This document shows positions 11,193 through 22,928 of a stretch of DNA of 64,000 nucleotides, in pieces. A program made the position numbers and the translations under genes. The stretch is taken from the NCBI GenBank assembly GCA_034509925.1, contig CM067534.1, forward strand, positions 1,900,501 through 1,964,500. Reading direction: 5' to 3'. Below the pieces are notes generated by a model, which had not been told where the DNA came from, ran no database searches, and saw only the letters and a program-made list of their open reading frames with translations. Position 1 is the stretch's first letter. Every line of letters begins with the position of its first letter. This DNA comes from Hirudinaria manillensis. Lineage: Eukaryota; Annelida; Clitellata; Hirudinida; Hirudinidae.

Positions 11193-14100
11193 TCAATCCT
11201 CTTTTAGTTTTGGTTTTTCAAGCTTTCTGAACTTCTTTTCGTGTGACTCATCAATGTGACCTTCATCTTCGTCCTCCTCCTCGATGTCTGTGAAACTCAA
11301 AAATTCAGGTCGCTCAAAGACCCTTTGTTCGTACTGATCCCGAAAGAATTTGAACATTGAATTCATGCTTTTGCTTGCTGTCCACTCATGCCTTGTGTCT
11401 CCTTCAATGAAATGTATTCATAAAGATATTTTCTTAAATAAATTTAAAAGAAAGATATTGATAAATTAGACGTCGCTATGTACAAGCCAGACATATTTCC
11501 TTAAGCAGCAGTTCCGAATAAATGTCTGCTAAAAATGAATTTCTTCTCAAACCTGCAGAAACTCTGACACAGTCTCCAAAGTCCTCGGTCACATCTTCAT
11601 CAACCACCGCATCCAAAGGTTTATCACTCGAAACCCAATTTCTTGCATGCTAAATCAAATTAAGTTCCAATAATTTAGCTAAAATATTGAAATTTGCTCT
11701 ATGTAACATGTAAATGTTCCTTCTTCATAAAACATTGTTGTGACAGAAATTGTGTTTATTTTATTTAGATTTATTAGTTTGCTAGTGAAGTTAAAAATAA
11801 AATTCTCAATTTACAGCACATACCTCATACAGTACATTATCACATCAAACACCTTCAATCTTTTAAAAGACTATTTTGATGTGGTTCATTACAATCACCG
11901 TTTTCTCAAAATCTGCTCATGTAATTGAATAATTGCAATATTTGAAGGAGTGACCATTCTTTTATAGTACTCACTAAATTCAAAGTCATCCTCAGACCAT
12001 AAAAATGATGTTATCCAAATGTTATAAACAGCAAGAAATTATTACGATTTTTCAATTAATTTTCTCATTATGGTCTTAAAAGGCCCATTTTATCTGAATC
12101 TAGTTTATCTATTGAATGCCTTACAAACCACCTAGGATGTAAGGGCACCTCTCAATTAATTTGTGTAGATCCCCTACCTGCTGTTGTGCTCATAAAATCC
12201 TAGAATAACAAAGTGAAAACTTATTACAATAACATTCACTCAGCATCTTTATGTTTCACAAGTCCGGAAATCATTCTTGTTCAATAAAGTCGGCCTTGTT
12301 TTGCTTCCGGATTTATCCAGCCCTTCTCAGTCGTGCTTCACTGCTAACTGACACACATTGCCAAAATGAAGTACAGAATCAAATACAGTACATCACCAGA
12401 CAAAATTTCATCAATTTGATTGATCTTGCTAGATTTCAACACACCTTCTCAAGTGAGTACCTTATCGGTAATTATAATTATCAGTATTCATCATATGATT
12501 TGAGAAATGGCCCCAAATTGCTATAAGATATTGTTGCTTTCAATGCCAAGACAAACGTCTGCAGTCAAATCAATCATCAGTGATCAGTACAATAGTGTTG
12601 GTGATGCTGTTGAATTTGCATCCAGTGTAGAATTTAAATTCTGCTACACAAACAAATGCAGACTGTTACATTATCTACTTTAGGTTAATTAAAGTCATGA
12701 TTAATGGCTTCATGTAAAGTGAAAAGAATCATTGATTTATTATTTTAAGTGGCCACATCAATTATTTTAAGTTAACATCACAATACCAATATGTAATTTC
12801 ATGCTGAAACACTCAAATTACCCAATTTTTAATGCTTTTTTTTCTAAATTTCAAGGTCATTATGTCACCCATAAATGATGGGATTAAGCAATTTGCAAAC
12901 TTTATTTTTAATAAGCACCCTAATGCATTGCTAGTAATCTGGTTCTTTAAAAGACAAATTTAAAGTAATTGATAACCAACCAGTCGGAGAAATTTTGAAA
13001 ATTTTCTTTGAGGCCAAAATGGAATGGAATGGAAGGAGTCTGTGAATCCAATAGTAAAAACTCTGGCTAGGAATGAGGACCTTCTCTGAAATCCCTGCAA
13101 TGTTAATTAATTTACTGAAATTTGACCAAAAAATAGAAATGAGATATATACATGTACATGTGATACTAAAGTAATGTTTGAGGACTTTAACCTCCACAGA
13201 AAATTTATTAGTTGAAATCCTATGCCTTAATGTCATGTCTAAGCATTAAAGGTAATAAAAGCTCTTATAAATGATATCATACCAGTCTGACAGCCACTGT
13301 ACCTCCAAAGCTATGGGCTGCAATGGCAATATGCTTGGCTTTAGTTTGAAACTTAATATACTTGTCCCAAACATAGATAGCATGCTTCTCAGCTGTATTA
13401 CTACCCTATAGAAAAGCAAAGTTCAGCTTGACTCAATTAGTATTTACTCAAATTTGTGATAGATAATGATTTGTCAATAATTTTTTTTCTATTTTTATTT
13501 TCTATTATCACTCACTCTTATACCCTGTCCTTCGACAATGTTATAATTGGTGTTTAGAACCACTACTTCATATCCATCCTTATAAGCCTGTTCAATATAG
13601 GGAATCTGACTGCCATCCATCAAGTTCTCATTAATAATGATCCTTTAAATAATAATTTCATAAAAATAACTAATTCAACTGAATATGTATAAGAGTGCCA
13701 ATGATCAAATGATAAAATACTCAATCACCTTCTTGCCCACTGGCCAGCTCTCACCACACCACTTCCATATATTAGGATTAACAACTTGTCTTCGGTCTTT
13801 TCTGCATTCTCACTAGTAAAGAAGAATCCTCTTGGTTCATCACGTGTTGCATCAAACTAATGAAAGTTTAAGATCTGCAGATATCTCATAGACTATAAGC
13901 ATATTAATAGGCATCAACAATTATTTAAAGAAATTTGCAAACAATAACTGGAATGTGCACTCTCTTCATTTTGTAATCTTTTTCCAAAGCATTGTACACA
14001 TACTGGGTTATAGCCTGCAATTTAAGCATCTTAATAAATCTAACTTATTAATTTTTAAAAAAAGAATCACGCAGATTTACCTCTCCAACATCTTCGTATC

Positions 14101-14464
14101 TCTTTTGATTTTTACTTGGTTCATCAAAGTAACTAAATAAGAATTTTTTATCGTCTCGGTCTACTAGAACACCATCTAAACAAAATATGAATTCAAAAAT
14201 AACACCAGAACATTGATGCACGAAACATTACTTTTATTGAAAGTGTATCCCCAAAAATTAGTATCTGTTTTGCATTCTCCTGTAAGAGAATTACGTTTAT
14301 ATTGAACAAATCAAATTTATTGAAGTTCATTCAGTTTAACCTTGCGAAAACGATCTGTTACCCTGTCTTAATGAGAATGTATTCAGTGCTGTTATTGACA
14401 GACAATTATATCGTCTCGGGATGCAACCCCCCAAAACGTTCGTAGGAAAACGCAGACACTTCAT
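11193..14464 (-). CDS. ARB2A: ARB2A/FAM172A, Arb2-domain protein
   Basis: Ten exons: 14464-14341, 14279-14232, 14175-14081, 14014-13949, 13856-13729, 13642-13516, 13405-13283, 13094-12981, 11649-11553, 11401-11193. They join in phase throughout to 376 codons plus stop, close to the human protein. The protein has an alpha/beta-hydrolase-like Arb2 fold: [17 protein letters not shown], then [23 protein letters not shown], the nucleophile-elbow motif AHSFGG, the GFTDSFHS segment, [10 protein letters not shown] and a C-terminal SMFKFF, all matching the vertebrate family in order. In vertebrates ARB2A is linked to Argonaute-2 import and co-transcriptional splicing, and fission yeast Arb2 acts in heterochromatin silencing. 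The first exon reads [14 protein letters not shown], Arg-rich and without acids, like a mitochondrial presequence, unlike the human start. The tail is acidic then Lys-rich ([14 protein letters not shown]), a possible nuclear signal. Confidence 0.93.
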
Positions 14465-15267
14465 CGTTTATAGCTGATGACCTATACGTTGAAACTTAAA
14501 AATGAATTGGCATTCGAGAGTTAAATATCTGGTAAAATGAAGTCAAAGTCACTATCATAGAAAATATGTAATTGATTTGTTATAAATTTATAAGTTGCTT
14601 CATGCCGTTGCCTTATCCTATCGAAATAGAAAATGTTGGCATTAACACAACAATGCATTATAACTTACATTAATTGCAATTTATTGTAGTCGAAGAGATT
14701 AAAGTCTGCATAATAAACCACTCCTTTTTTATTCAGTAGTTTTTTTTAGCCTAATTTCAATAGTCCAATTTTAAACATTTTCATCAAATCTGAATATGTA
14801 GCAGCTGTCACCGACTTCTAAATTCCAAGCCGCCGATGATTTTACTAATTCAATTTCATTCATAATGTCCCAAAGGGGTAACACACTAGCCAGTTTTAGA
14901 CGCTTGATTCATTAAATCCTAAACCTCTAGTTCCCGGTACTTTACGGCAAAACCGAATATAGATGGTTTAAGAGGCACTAATATCTTTTCCGTTTCAAAA
15001 AGAATTGGGCGTCTGGGTGCATTAACCTCCCTATGTATGTGGCGGTCGAAGGGTTATCTTAAATTATCAGTAACGTTTTCTATAAAAAGATTAGCTTTAA
15101 TACTAGCCATCATTAATGCTTCATAAACTAAATCACTAATAAACTAATTTCGTTTGGTCATAATAATCACAATTTAGTAATTCGAAATTTACCAGTAAGA
15201 CATTGGATTATTATCAGTCAAAAAAGCAACCTTTAAAAGGTGTGTAAAAATAACACCTTTTATTATT
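14465..15267. other. Upstream of ARB2A, nothing recognised
   Basis: AT-rich DNA holding the presumed ARB2A promoter. I see no clear TATA box, repeat or open frame. Confidence 0.5.
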
Positions 15268-16460
15268 ATGAGAGATAACGTGTTATGCGATAGTCCAGCT
15301 AGAAGCTCACCGACAGGAATCCTCAGAAGTTCGCCCGAATCTCCTTACGTTTTGAGAGGAGGTGGGATGGATGTCCCAGCCCGTTTATCCTTTCAGGACT
15401 TTCCCCATACTCGGCTGTGGGAGGCTCTCCTTGGCTTTTTTTGTGCCGTTCGTTACTGGCTGGAATGGAGTGACTCAGAAAGCTCTCAGTGGTTTCTTTA
15501 TGCCGCTTTTCGAACTTTTGTGCTACTCGCAATCTGTGAATGTTTAGATTACCTTGCTTGGAGGATCTCTTTGGTCTTCTAATGTCGACCTTGTCGGCCA
15601 CAGTTGATCGCGTTCATGAAAGCTCTCGGTGTCTTCTTCACAATGCGTTCCAATATATGGAAAAGGACATTTTGAATTTTCTTTTCAGCGGCCGTCGGAC
15701 TTTGAAAATTTCTGAACTTGGCTACAAATCCTTCTGGATCGGACATATTACTTCCTCGAAGGTAGCACGCCCATTGATTCGTCGATTTCATTTTGCGCCT
15801 AGAATTTCTTTCCACATCTGGGCAGTAGCTTGACTTCACGGACCAATGATAGCGCTGGCGGTATCTCATGGTCAATTACCGCAGAAGTGGGAATATCACG
15901 AACCGAACACTTAGTAACATCGCTGGAGCGGTGCCGCATCGATTGATTGCAGTCCTCTACTAATCTGTTGGATTATGGTTTCGTTCACCTTCTTGTCCTT
16001 GAGTGAATCGTTAAACATCCTTCCCAGACTTCCTCGATTTTTCGAATGCTGTGGGGATTCGCTGCCACATCGAAGAACACGTCACTGCGAATCATTTCCT
16101 GATTAAAGCGAGATTCCGGGATTCCTGAGCCGACTTTGAAAGCCACTCGGCATCACTCTAAAAAATTGTTCAATTTGTCCGGGGTTTCCTGAACATCCTG
16201 CCTCCTATTCATGATCAGGATGGCGAGGTCCTTAAAGACCTTTTTGGGGGCCTTTGCCTCTAGAATATTGGACCCAGTTGTCTTCAATAGGATCTGCATC
16301 GCCAGGACAAGAGAGATTGTATATACCAAAGATATCCAGACCTCTAGAGAAACCTACTTCGTCGTGTAAGTCATGGCGGAGAGCCGCATCATGTTGAAGT
16401 ATTCCGGATAACGGGCTAAAATACATGGCTGGTCTCCAAAGTCTTCCATAAGAGTTAGTG
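15268..16460 (-). pseudogene. Degenerate mobile-element coding relic, family unclear
   Basis: Noticeably more GC-rich than its surroundings and open in long runs in shifting minus-strand frames, broken by several stops. Readable pieces include MADKVDIRRPKRSSKQ (15601 downward), STNQWACYLRGSNMSDPEGF (about 15790), and further upstream FNQEMIRSDVFFDVAANPHS (about 16095). This base composition with multiple stops is typical of a decayed retrotransposon polyprotein or a processed pseudogene. No RT, integrase or protease motif could be recognised, so the class is left open. Confidence 0.45.
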
Positions 16461-16611
16461 GGTCACTGGGTCGTAGAATTTGTGAAAACAAAATCACCAT
16501 CTTTTAAAAATTTGTCCAGTTATTTAAATTTTAAAACATCATAATGCCTTGGCTTAATATTAGGACAATTTTCTTTTTAAATATGAACTATAATTTTGAT
16601 TAGCTTTGAAA

Positions 16612-16659
16612 TGGCCAAAATTGCCGACGTTGATCCAATTATCCATGTCGATGAGGTAT
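16612..16659 (+). other. Exon-like open segment beginning MAKIADVDP
   Basis: A good ATG followed by 16 clean codons (MAKIADVDPIIHVDE) and then GTATTA at the right place for a donor. It reads like a first coding exon. No continuation could be assigned; the segment at 18236-18312 is a candidate but the phases do not match without another exon. Confidence 0.25.
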
Positions 16660-17404
16660 TAATTTTATCACCTTGATTACTTGAAAGCAAATCGAGATAT
16701 GGAGGAGCAATTGAACAATAGATGATGCATTTTCAATACTTATATGGACCTATATATGATATAAGGAAGACAAAACAATAGGCAATGATGGATCTACAGC
16801 TTTGCAAAAAAAGTGGACAGCAAGCAAAATCCCGAATTTTTAAGCTTGGCGACTGGCTAGGTGGATTTAACATTTAAATTTAATATGTTCGTACATTTTG
16901 GTCTGTTCTCCCGTTGTAAAAATGTTTCTACCTTTTCCAAATGTTATCCAACTAATGCAATAGAGACAAGTTTTGCAATTTTCCAAAGGCCAAATTAACA
17001 AAAATGACAATTGGTTTGTCATTACCAAGACGCGGCTAGCCACTGAAATTCTTTCAACGGATTTCTCAAAAACTCCCGGGAAAACATTGGAACCTATTTT
17101 ATTCTACTGTTTCTGTTGGAGGCGTTTTCAACTTAAATCTTCATAATTTCTGACTCCTTTTGATTTGTTTAACAACTTGGATCATTTAGTAATACTGTCA
17201 CCCTGCAGTTTTGCAATTTTATTCATCAATAAATTCAAGGCATGAGCTGAGATTTCATAATAGAAACAAGACAGCGGGGATATATAGTTGCACAAAAACT
17301 TTCACAAGATTGAAGATTTTCAAAATTTAGAATAATGTGTTTTTGGTTTTTTTTATCCCCAAAATAATTTAATAAAAAACATTTTGAAATATAACCTTTT
17401 TGAA

Positions 17405-17840
17405 ATTGAAATATTTCAACTTCGCATCTCTAGCTACTTGAACACGATTATTCGGCGTCGGTCCTTTGGACCGTTTAGGTCCGAGTTTTGGGGTTTTGAC
17501 TTGATAAGATTCGTTTGTTTTCGGAACTCCCCATTCCTTCTGGTGGCATGTATGATTGAATCGCTTTTATTTTACAAAAAGTTTTAAACTAATGGTCTCG
17601 ATCTGTATGTAAAGTTCGTCGCTGCTGTCCGCGACTTGTGGACTCAAAAATGATATGATTGGCGGGATTTTTATATATTAGCCGGTAAAGACAGTGAAAT
17701 ATTTCAACCTCTCATCTCTAGCTACTTGAACGCGGTGGTTTGGTGTCGATCGTTTGGTTCAAGTCTTAGGCGGTTGACCTAGTAAAATTGGTTTGTTTTC
17801 AGAACTCTCAATATTATTCGGAATTCCTTTTGGTGGAATA
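17405..17840 (+). repeat. Diverged tandem duplication, unit about 150-290 bp
   Basis: 17412-17550 and 17697-17830 share TATTTCAAC, CATCTCTAGCTACTTGAAC, GTCG, TTTGACTT/TTGACCTAG and TTGTTTTC.GAACTC in the same order and orientation. Both copies are followed by a TATATATT..CCGGTAA motif (near 17675 and 17855). About three quarters of the aligned bases agree. It is not coding. Confidence 0.65.
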
Positions 17841-18235
17841 TGTTAGTATATTTATATATTGACCGGTAAGGCAATGCACAATATTGCTCTGTATTATACA
17901 ATTTGGCGTGGCAGACAATTGTCCTCCGCTACGTTGTTGATTTTTATGGGTTTTTATTTCGCAATTTTGCTTTTAAGTCACATGGTAGTGCATTAGATGA
18001 AGATAATCCGTTTGAAACAATTTCCTGGTATATGTAAAATTTGTTCAAATTGCATCATTATCAGTATCAAGTTTAACATTGTCAAGCAGGACATTTCTGA
18101 AACTGTTTTGATGAAGCTTTTATGCAGAAACATGAGATAAAAGGGAATTTTCACGTTTTTACAGAAAGGCTTAAAGTAAAGAAAGAAATGACCAATTATT
18201 TTATGTTAAAAATCATTTCAAAAACATTTCAGATT

Positions 18236-18312
18236 TAATATTGAAGATGATGATTCTGCCAAAGCAGGTATCCTGATGGATTTCATGAAAAGAATAGGCT
18301 TGGTAATAGTTG
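18236..18312 (+). other. Exon-like segment (FNIEDDDSAKAGILMDFMKR)
   Basis: Flanked by an acceptor (CATTTCAG) and a strong donor (GTAAGTAG), open for 25 codons with sensible amino-acid use. This could be an internal exon of an unrecognised plus-strand gene in this desert, or of an old mobile element. No family recognised. Confidence 0.3.
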
Positions 18313-19260
18313 GTAAGTAGGTTGGACTTTGTTGCCATTGGGTAAATATCCTATAATTTTTATTTTACTAGTTGTAGCTAATGATAATACTTACATATGC
18401 ATTGCTTCTATATCAAATTGTATTATATGTTGTCTGTCTAGCTAAAAATATCTATTGTAATACGTAAGATATAGTGCAAAAAATATTTATCTGAAAAGAA
18501 TCAACCACATAAATCAAAGCAATAATCAGACAATAATATTACACTATGAAAAAGGCAATTGAATGTAATTTGTGTGTGAAAGTGTTAATTACCTCAATTT
18601 TGAGGAGGTGCATGGATCAACCCCACAAGACACGTCTTGTTCTTGTGTCAGGTAATACCCTTTCCAGTCATGCACCTGTTTCTACAATTTGGAAACATCC
18701 ACATTAAAAAGCTGATTTGGTGGGATTGGGCGAGGTTGGTTGATTTGAGTGGCGAGTTTTATTTTTATGGCTGGCAACGACCTCTTCTTTGTTGTCACTT
18801 TTGACACCGTCACTTGAGATGAAAATTGCTTCCCCACTGTAGCTAATGGGGTTTTATTTAATTTAATTCCTTGATTTCTAACTCTATTTCTACGTAGATG
18901 AGATTTGGAACTTTGTAATATTACTATGTTATCATCATTATTATTATTATTAGATTGAGGAAATGAAGATGATTTTTAGAGTTTTTTTTAATGATGCAAA
19001 TTCATTTCCTCCTCATTGCCTTTTCAACACATTTAGCATTTATATAGAAATCTCAGAACCCGCAAAGCATGAATGGAATAAATGGATCAAAAATGATTTT
19101 TTTTTTCCATTTCTTTTATTGAATTGAAGGAGGTATATATGATGATGCTGATAATAATACAATGATTTCACATCTCATTTTCTCCTTATTGCTGAGAGGA
19201 TTTTTCAATAATGGCTGGACTTGGATGATTTAGGTGGTGTGAACTTTTGTCAAAGTTAGC

Positions 19261-19520
19261 CTATGAGCCCACTACTACTTTCGGTATGACTTTCTTCGTT
19301 GTCGCTTTCAAAGCCTTGTCCTTTTTGTTTTTCTTATGGCTTTTGTCCATCCTTTCTTCATTGTCAACTTCATTTGTCAAAGGACATGGAGGAAGTTGAA
19401 ACCCTCCAATATAATTCCACATAATAATATTTATATAACATAACATAACCCATAACAGCTCCCCTCTCACAAAACTTCATAATCGACCTTGGATGTCTCT
19501 ACTTCCAATCTCTTTGTACC
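19261..19520 (-). pseudogene. Degenerate copy of the 20926-21264 element
   Basis: 19450-19519 matches 20940-21010 almost base for base (CCCCTCTC.CAA.....TTCATAATCGACCTTGGATG). Here the minus-strand frame carries in-frame stops, while the second copy is open. Further downstream the two frames differ, so only the end of the unit is shared. Confidence 0.6.
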
Positions 19521-19884
19521 AATTCAAGGGGTGAAGATGTACCTAAATCAGCTAACCACAATGCTGAGGATGTCAGTAACCCCAGCAAAGAAGTTTTCTG
19601 CATTAAAACTGACTTGGTCCTTCACAATTCCATTGAACATTGTTACCCCCAAAAAAATCATGGTATCCAGTTTGTATGATGCTCTGCATCAGTGTGTAGA
19701 CTATAGAGTATGCGACAAGGGGTCACCCTGCCTGATAGAATCAAAATAATTAAACAAATATTTTAATTCGGAAACATGTAAAAAAATGTCCCCCGTTGTA
19801 ATGTAACTTCCCCAGCAACCAACATTGCACCCGATGTTGCAAATTTGTTCTCGTCGTCATAACTCCTGATATGTCGAATTGTTT

Positions 19885-20220
19885 GAAGCACTCTTTATGA
19901 CATACCAGATCCTCATACATATAATGAGATCACACAAGGCCCAGCAGCAAGCACGTCCTCTGAAGAACAAGCGCCCGCCTCGACCGAAGAAGACATGCAA
20001 GTAGACCAAACTGAAGAAGTCACAGTGCCCACCGAGGTAACTCAAGACTAAAAACGAGAAAGCTACTCAATTTCAATTTATCTTTCCCTTCCTTTTCTTT
20101 TTCTTTTTTATATTTATCTCATCTCGCCCATACTTATACCTTCGACCTTAACTTCATTTCACGTCAGTCAATTGTTCACTTCAGTTTATTTCTGATCATT
20201 TTTCAATAAACGTTTATATA
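19885..20220 (+). mobile_element. Retroelement-like tail: acidic ORF end plus 3'UTR
   Basis: An open plus-strand frame ends at 20051 with a Glu/Thr/Pro-rich tail (EEDMQVDQTEEVTVPTEV), then a 170-base UTR with a pyrimidine tract and an AATAAA signal (in TTCAATAAACGTTTATAT). The last 90 or so bases recur at 60110-60195 in the same orientation, which shows a dispersed repeat. It may be the 3' end of a retrotransposon, or of a host gene copied by retroposition. Confidence 0.5.
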
Positions 20221-20620
20221 TGCTCTGGAGGTAAATACTGGGGTGATGGGAATGTCGATGGATGATGAAACATAGGGATTTGTTCAGGAGGGTAACAAAC
20301 AATTTCAGTTGTTGGTCACATTAAGAAGTGGGGATAGTAATGCATGGTTGGGGGAATGGTTCAGCATTTAGAATTAGAGCAGAGGAAATTGGTTGTCATA
20401 GTTGAGATTTATTCCACTCTTCAAACTCTGGGTGAATGAAATGTCCATAACTCATGAAATAAAAATAGAACCAAGCTTTGTCTCAAAAAGACTTCATAGT
20501 TGTTGGACCCTGAAGTACTAAAGGGAGGGGTCACAAGACAGATTAGGGAAAAGTTGGATCAGAATTATCTTCGTCTTCCCATCTGGTAGTCCCATGGTGA
20601 GTCTTTTGGTTGATATTTGG

Positions 20621-20710
20621 GTTGGGGTAAGGGAGATGTTTGATTGGCTGTATTATTGCCACCTGAATTGTGACACGCATTTTGATCCCTTTACCAGACA
20701 TCCCTTCACT
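20621..20710 (+). repeat. Direct repeat, left copy (about 90 bp)
   Basis: Starts GTTGGGGTAAGGGAGATGTT and runs to ATCCCTTCACT. Nearly identical to 21143-21234, differing by a 2-base insertion and a few substitutions. Confidence 0.9.
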
Positions 20711-20925
20711 TTGAAGAGAGTTAAGCTGATTTAATTAGTTTTATATCTCTGGTAATTCTTGTGTTTAGAAGAATTAGTAAAAGTATTGCAGTGGGAAAAC
20801 AACAATCTTTATTTCAAAATACAAATTAAGAGCTTCTAGCAATATTCATAAAAAAGAGTGTGAATATTAATTATTACTAAATAATAATCTAATTATATTT
20901 ATAAATAATAAATTTATAATAACGT

Positions 20926-21264
20926 TTATGTAACTCGGGCCCATAACACCTCCCCCTCTCGCAAGGCTTCATAATCGACCTTGGATGGATCCACTTCTAA
21001 TCTGTTTGGGGGCTTACGCAACCTTTTAGGCCTTGATATCGGCGGTTGAGGTTTGCTTGTGTTATCTTCTGTTGGGGCTGACAATTCATCTGAATTGATG
21101 AGTGTGGTATCTGTATTGGTTGTTTCACAGGGCTTTTTTGATGTTGGGGTAAGGGAGATGTTTGATTGGCTGTAGATTATTGCCACCTGAATTGTGACAC
21201 ACATTGTGATCCCTTTACCAGACATCCCTTCACTATTGCTATTGGCAAATACTGGTGTGACCAA
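20926..21264 (-). pseudogene. Retroelement-type ORF fragment, basic/Pro-rich C-terminus
   Basis: An open frame of 112 codons with Ser/Thr-rich middle and a basic end (SRPKRLRKPPNRLEVDPS, then REGEVLWARVT). The RPKR.RKPP.RL pattern is common at the linker or C-terminal end of LTR-retrotransposon polyproteins. A decayed second copy at 19450-19519 and the overlapping 90-bp direct repeat support a mobile origin. No catalytic domain is present. Confidence 0.4.
21143..21234 (+). repeat. Direct repeat, right copy (about 92 bp)
   Basis: Partner of 20621-20710, 522 bases downstream in the same orientation. It overlaps the 5' part of the open frame on the minus strand. Confidence 0.9.
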
Positions 21265-21546
21265 ATCATGTTGGTTGAAAGCTTTTGCTGTGTGTAAGGT
21301 TTATTCGAGAACTGTATAAAGCTATTTAAAGTTGGCAGGGGAATGATTTCACACAATCTGTTAATGAAATATTGCAACCCATTCATAGCCTCACAGTCAT
21401 TTGTTGATAATTTTGATGTTTATTCAATGAATTGGGGAGACCATCTTTGTCATTTATCAATTCTCCAGGGTGATTAGAGTTTGATTGGTTTGACTCTCAA
21501 GAGGAGTTGAAGTTGAAGTTACCCTCTTTAGGACTTAATATGGGTT

Positions 21547-22012
21547 CCTGGAGAATACAGGTCCTGCCAAGCTTCTTTTACATAATTTTCCTCCCATATC
21601 CCTGGTGAGAGTTTGGGACTGTGACAATGGTGGTATGCCATTTAACTTCCTTCTTTGGGAGTGGGGATTCTGGTATCAGTAACTGGTAGCTGTTTTAATA
21701 CCTTAGACCAATGTGTTATCATCTCAGGGGGATTACATTGACTTCCTTAAAGGACTGGGTGGTATTTTGGACATGAGCCAAAGATTGGAGTGTGCTTATA
21801 ATTCATAGAGTGGAAAAGAAGGAGGAACTTCTTTTGTTCGTCTAGTCCTGGAGAAGCATCCTTCAGTTTCCACTGCATTTGGGTATCACAATGGGACTGA
21901 GAAGCTCCCATTTAATTATCTTATTTGGGGTGAGGAGTCTAGCATCAGTAACTGATGGTTATTTGAAAACCTCAGACCAGCATCTTACCATTTCAGGAGG
22001 GGTTGCAATAAT
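21547..22012 (+). repeat. Diverged tandem duplication, unit about 270 bp
   Basis: 21636-21740 and 21900-22005 share CCATTTAA, TTTGGG.GTG.GGA.TCT, ATCAGTAACTG.T.G, CCT.AGACCA and ATCTCAGGGGG/ATTTCAGGAGGGG in the same order. It is non-coding and adjacent to the direct repeats, so the region looks like an old repeat array. Confidence 0.65.
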
Positions 22013-22109
22013 GAGGTCATGAATTTATTTTTTGTCACAAAACTTGATTCAATATGAAATTATATTTCCATATTTTTCTATTATATTGAAACATCTGTTA
22101 TTCATAGGC

Positions 22110-22817
22110 AAAAACAATTTTCTTATGTAGTCCAATTTCATCTACTTCCAGGCAGCCCTGATGGCATCTTCCAGCTCTAGTTTGGAGTGAAATTGACTTC
22201 CATCTTTATAAACTGCTCGTGCTAACTCAGCATTTTTGCATTTTCAATAGAATTAAAGTCGGTGAATGAGCTGGCAAACTCAAAACCTTGATGTTTTTCT
22301 CCTAGAAGAAGACTCTTGTCACTTTCGAGGTGTGAATAGGAGCATTGTCTCGCTGGAATACAAAATTCAGCCCATATTTCCTCTTGGTAAAGGGCAGGAG
22401 ATTATTAGTTGACACTTGGATATAGTCTGCTGAGTTTTGTCTTCCTTGGAGAAAAGCCAAATCAGTGACTCCATCGTGGGAAATTCCTACCCAAATCATG
22501 ACTGTTCCAGATCCATGATTCCTGCTAAAAAGTGACACTTTCTTTTTTCTCAGGTCATGCCAATAGCACTGATAACCATCAGGTCCTTCTAGATTGAATT
22601 TTTTTTCATCAGAAAATATTATGTTCCAACCTTCTCTGTTTGATAACATTGTACATCGAGTGCATTTATTCAAATTGATCTCAAATCTTATCAAAAAGTC
22701 TCTTTCACATTCTATTGCAAGAACTGTTTTGAAACCATCAAACGATGGAATTTGTTCGGCAGCATGAATAATGTATTCAGCTAAAATTATAAATAAATCA
22801 AATTTAAGCCATTGCAA
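22110..22817 (-). pseudogene. Tc1/mariner-type transposase relic
   Basis: A DDE transposase of the Tc1 type, catalysing cut-and-paste transposition. From about 22640 downward: NIIFSDEKKFNLEGPDGYQ with the first catalytic Asp, the HGSGTVMIWVGIS block, FQRDNAPIHTSK with the second catalytic Asp, and NSIEN (about 22250) with the Glu of a DD34E-type triad. The tail ELARAVYKDGSQFHSKLE follows. A stop at the 22302 boundary, a frame change and an in-frame TAG near 22160 break the gene. The N-terminal paired-type DNA-binding domain is missing, and no flanking terminal inverted repeats were found. Most likely a dead copy. Confidence 0.88.
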
Positions 22818-22928
22818 ACAATAAAAAAGTCATAAATCCGTTCATGTTTTAATAACATCGATCACCATATTTAAAGTTACTCGCCAATAATTTCTTCCTG
22901 GATGTAACCTAAACACAATGAATATGCT

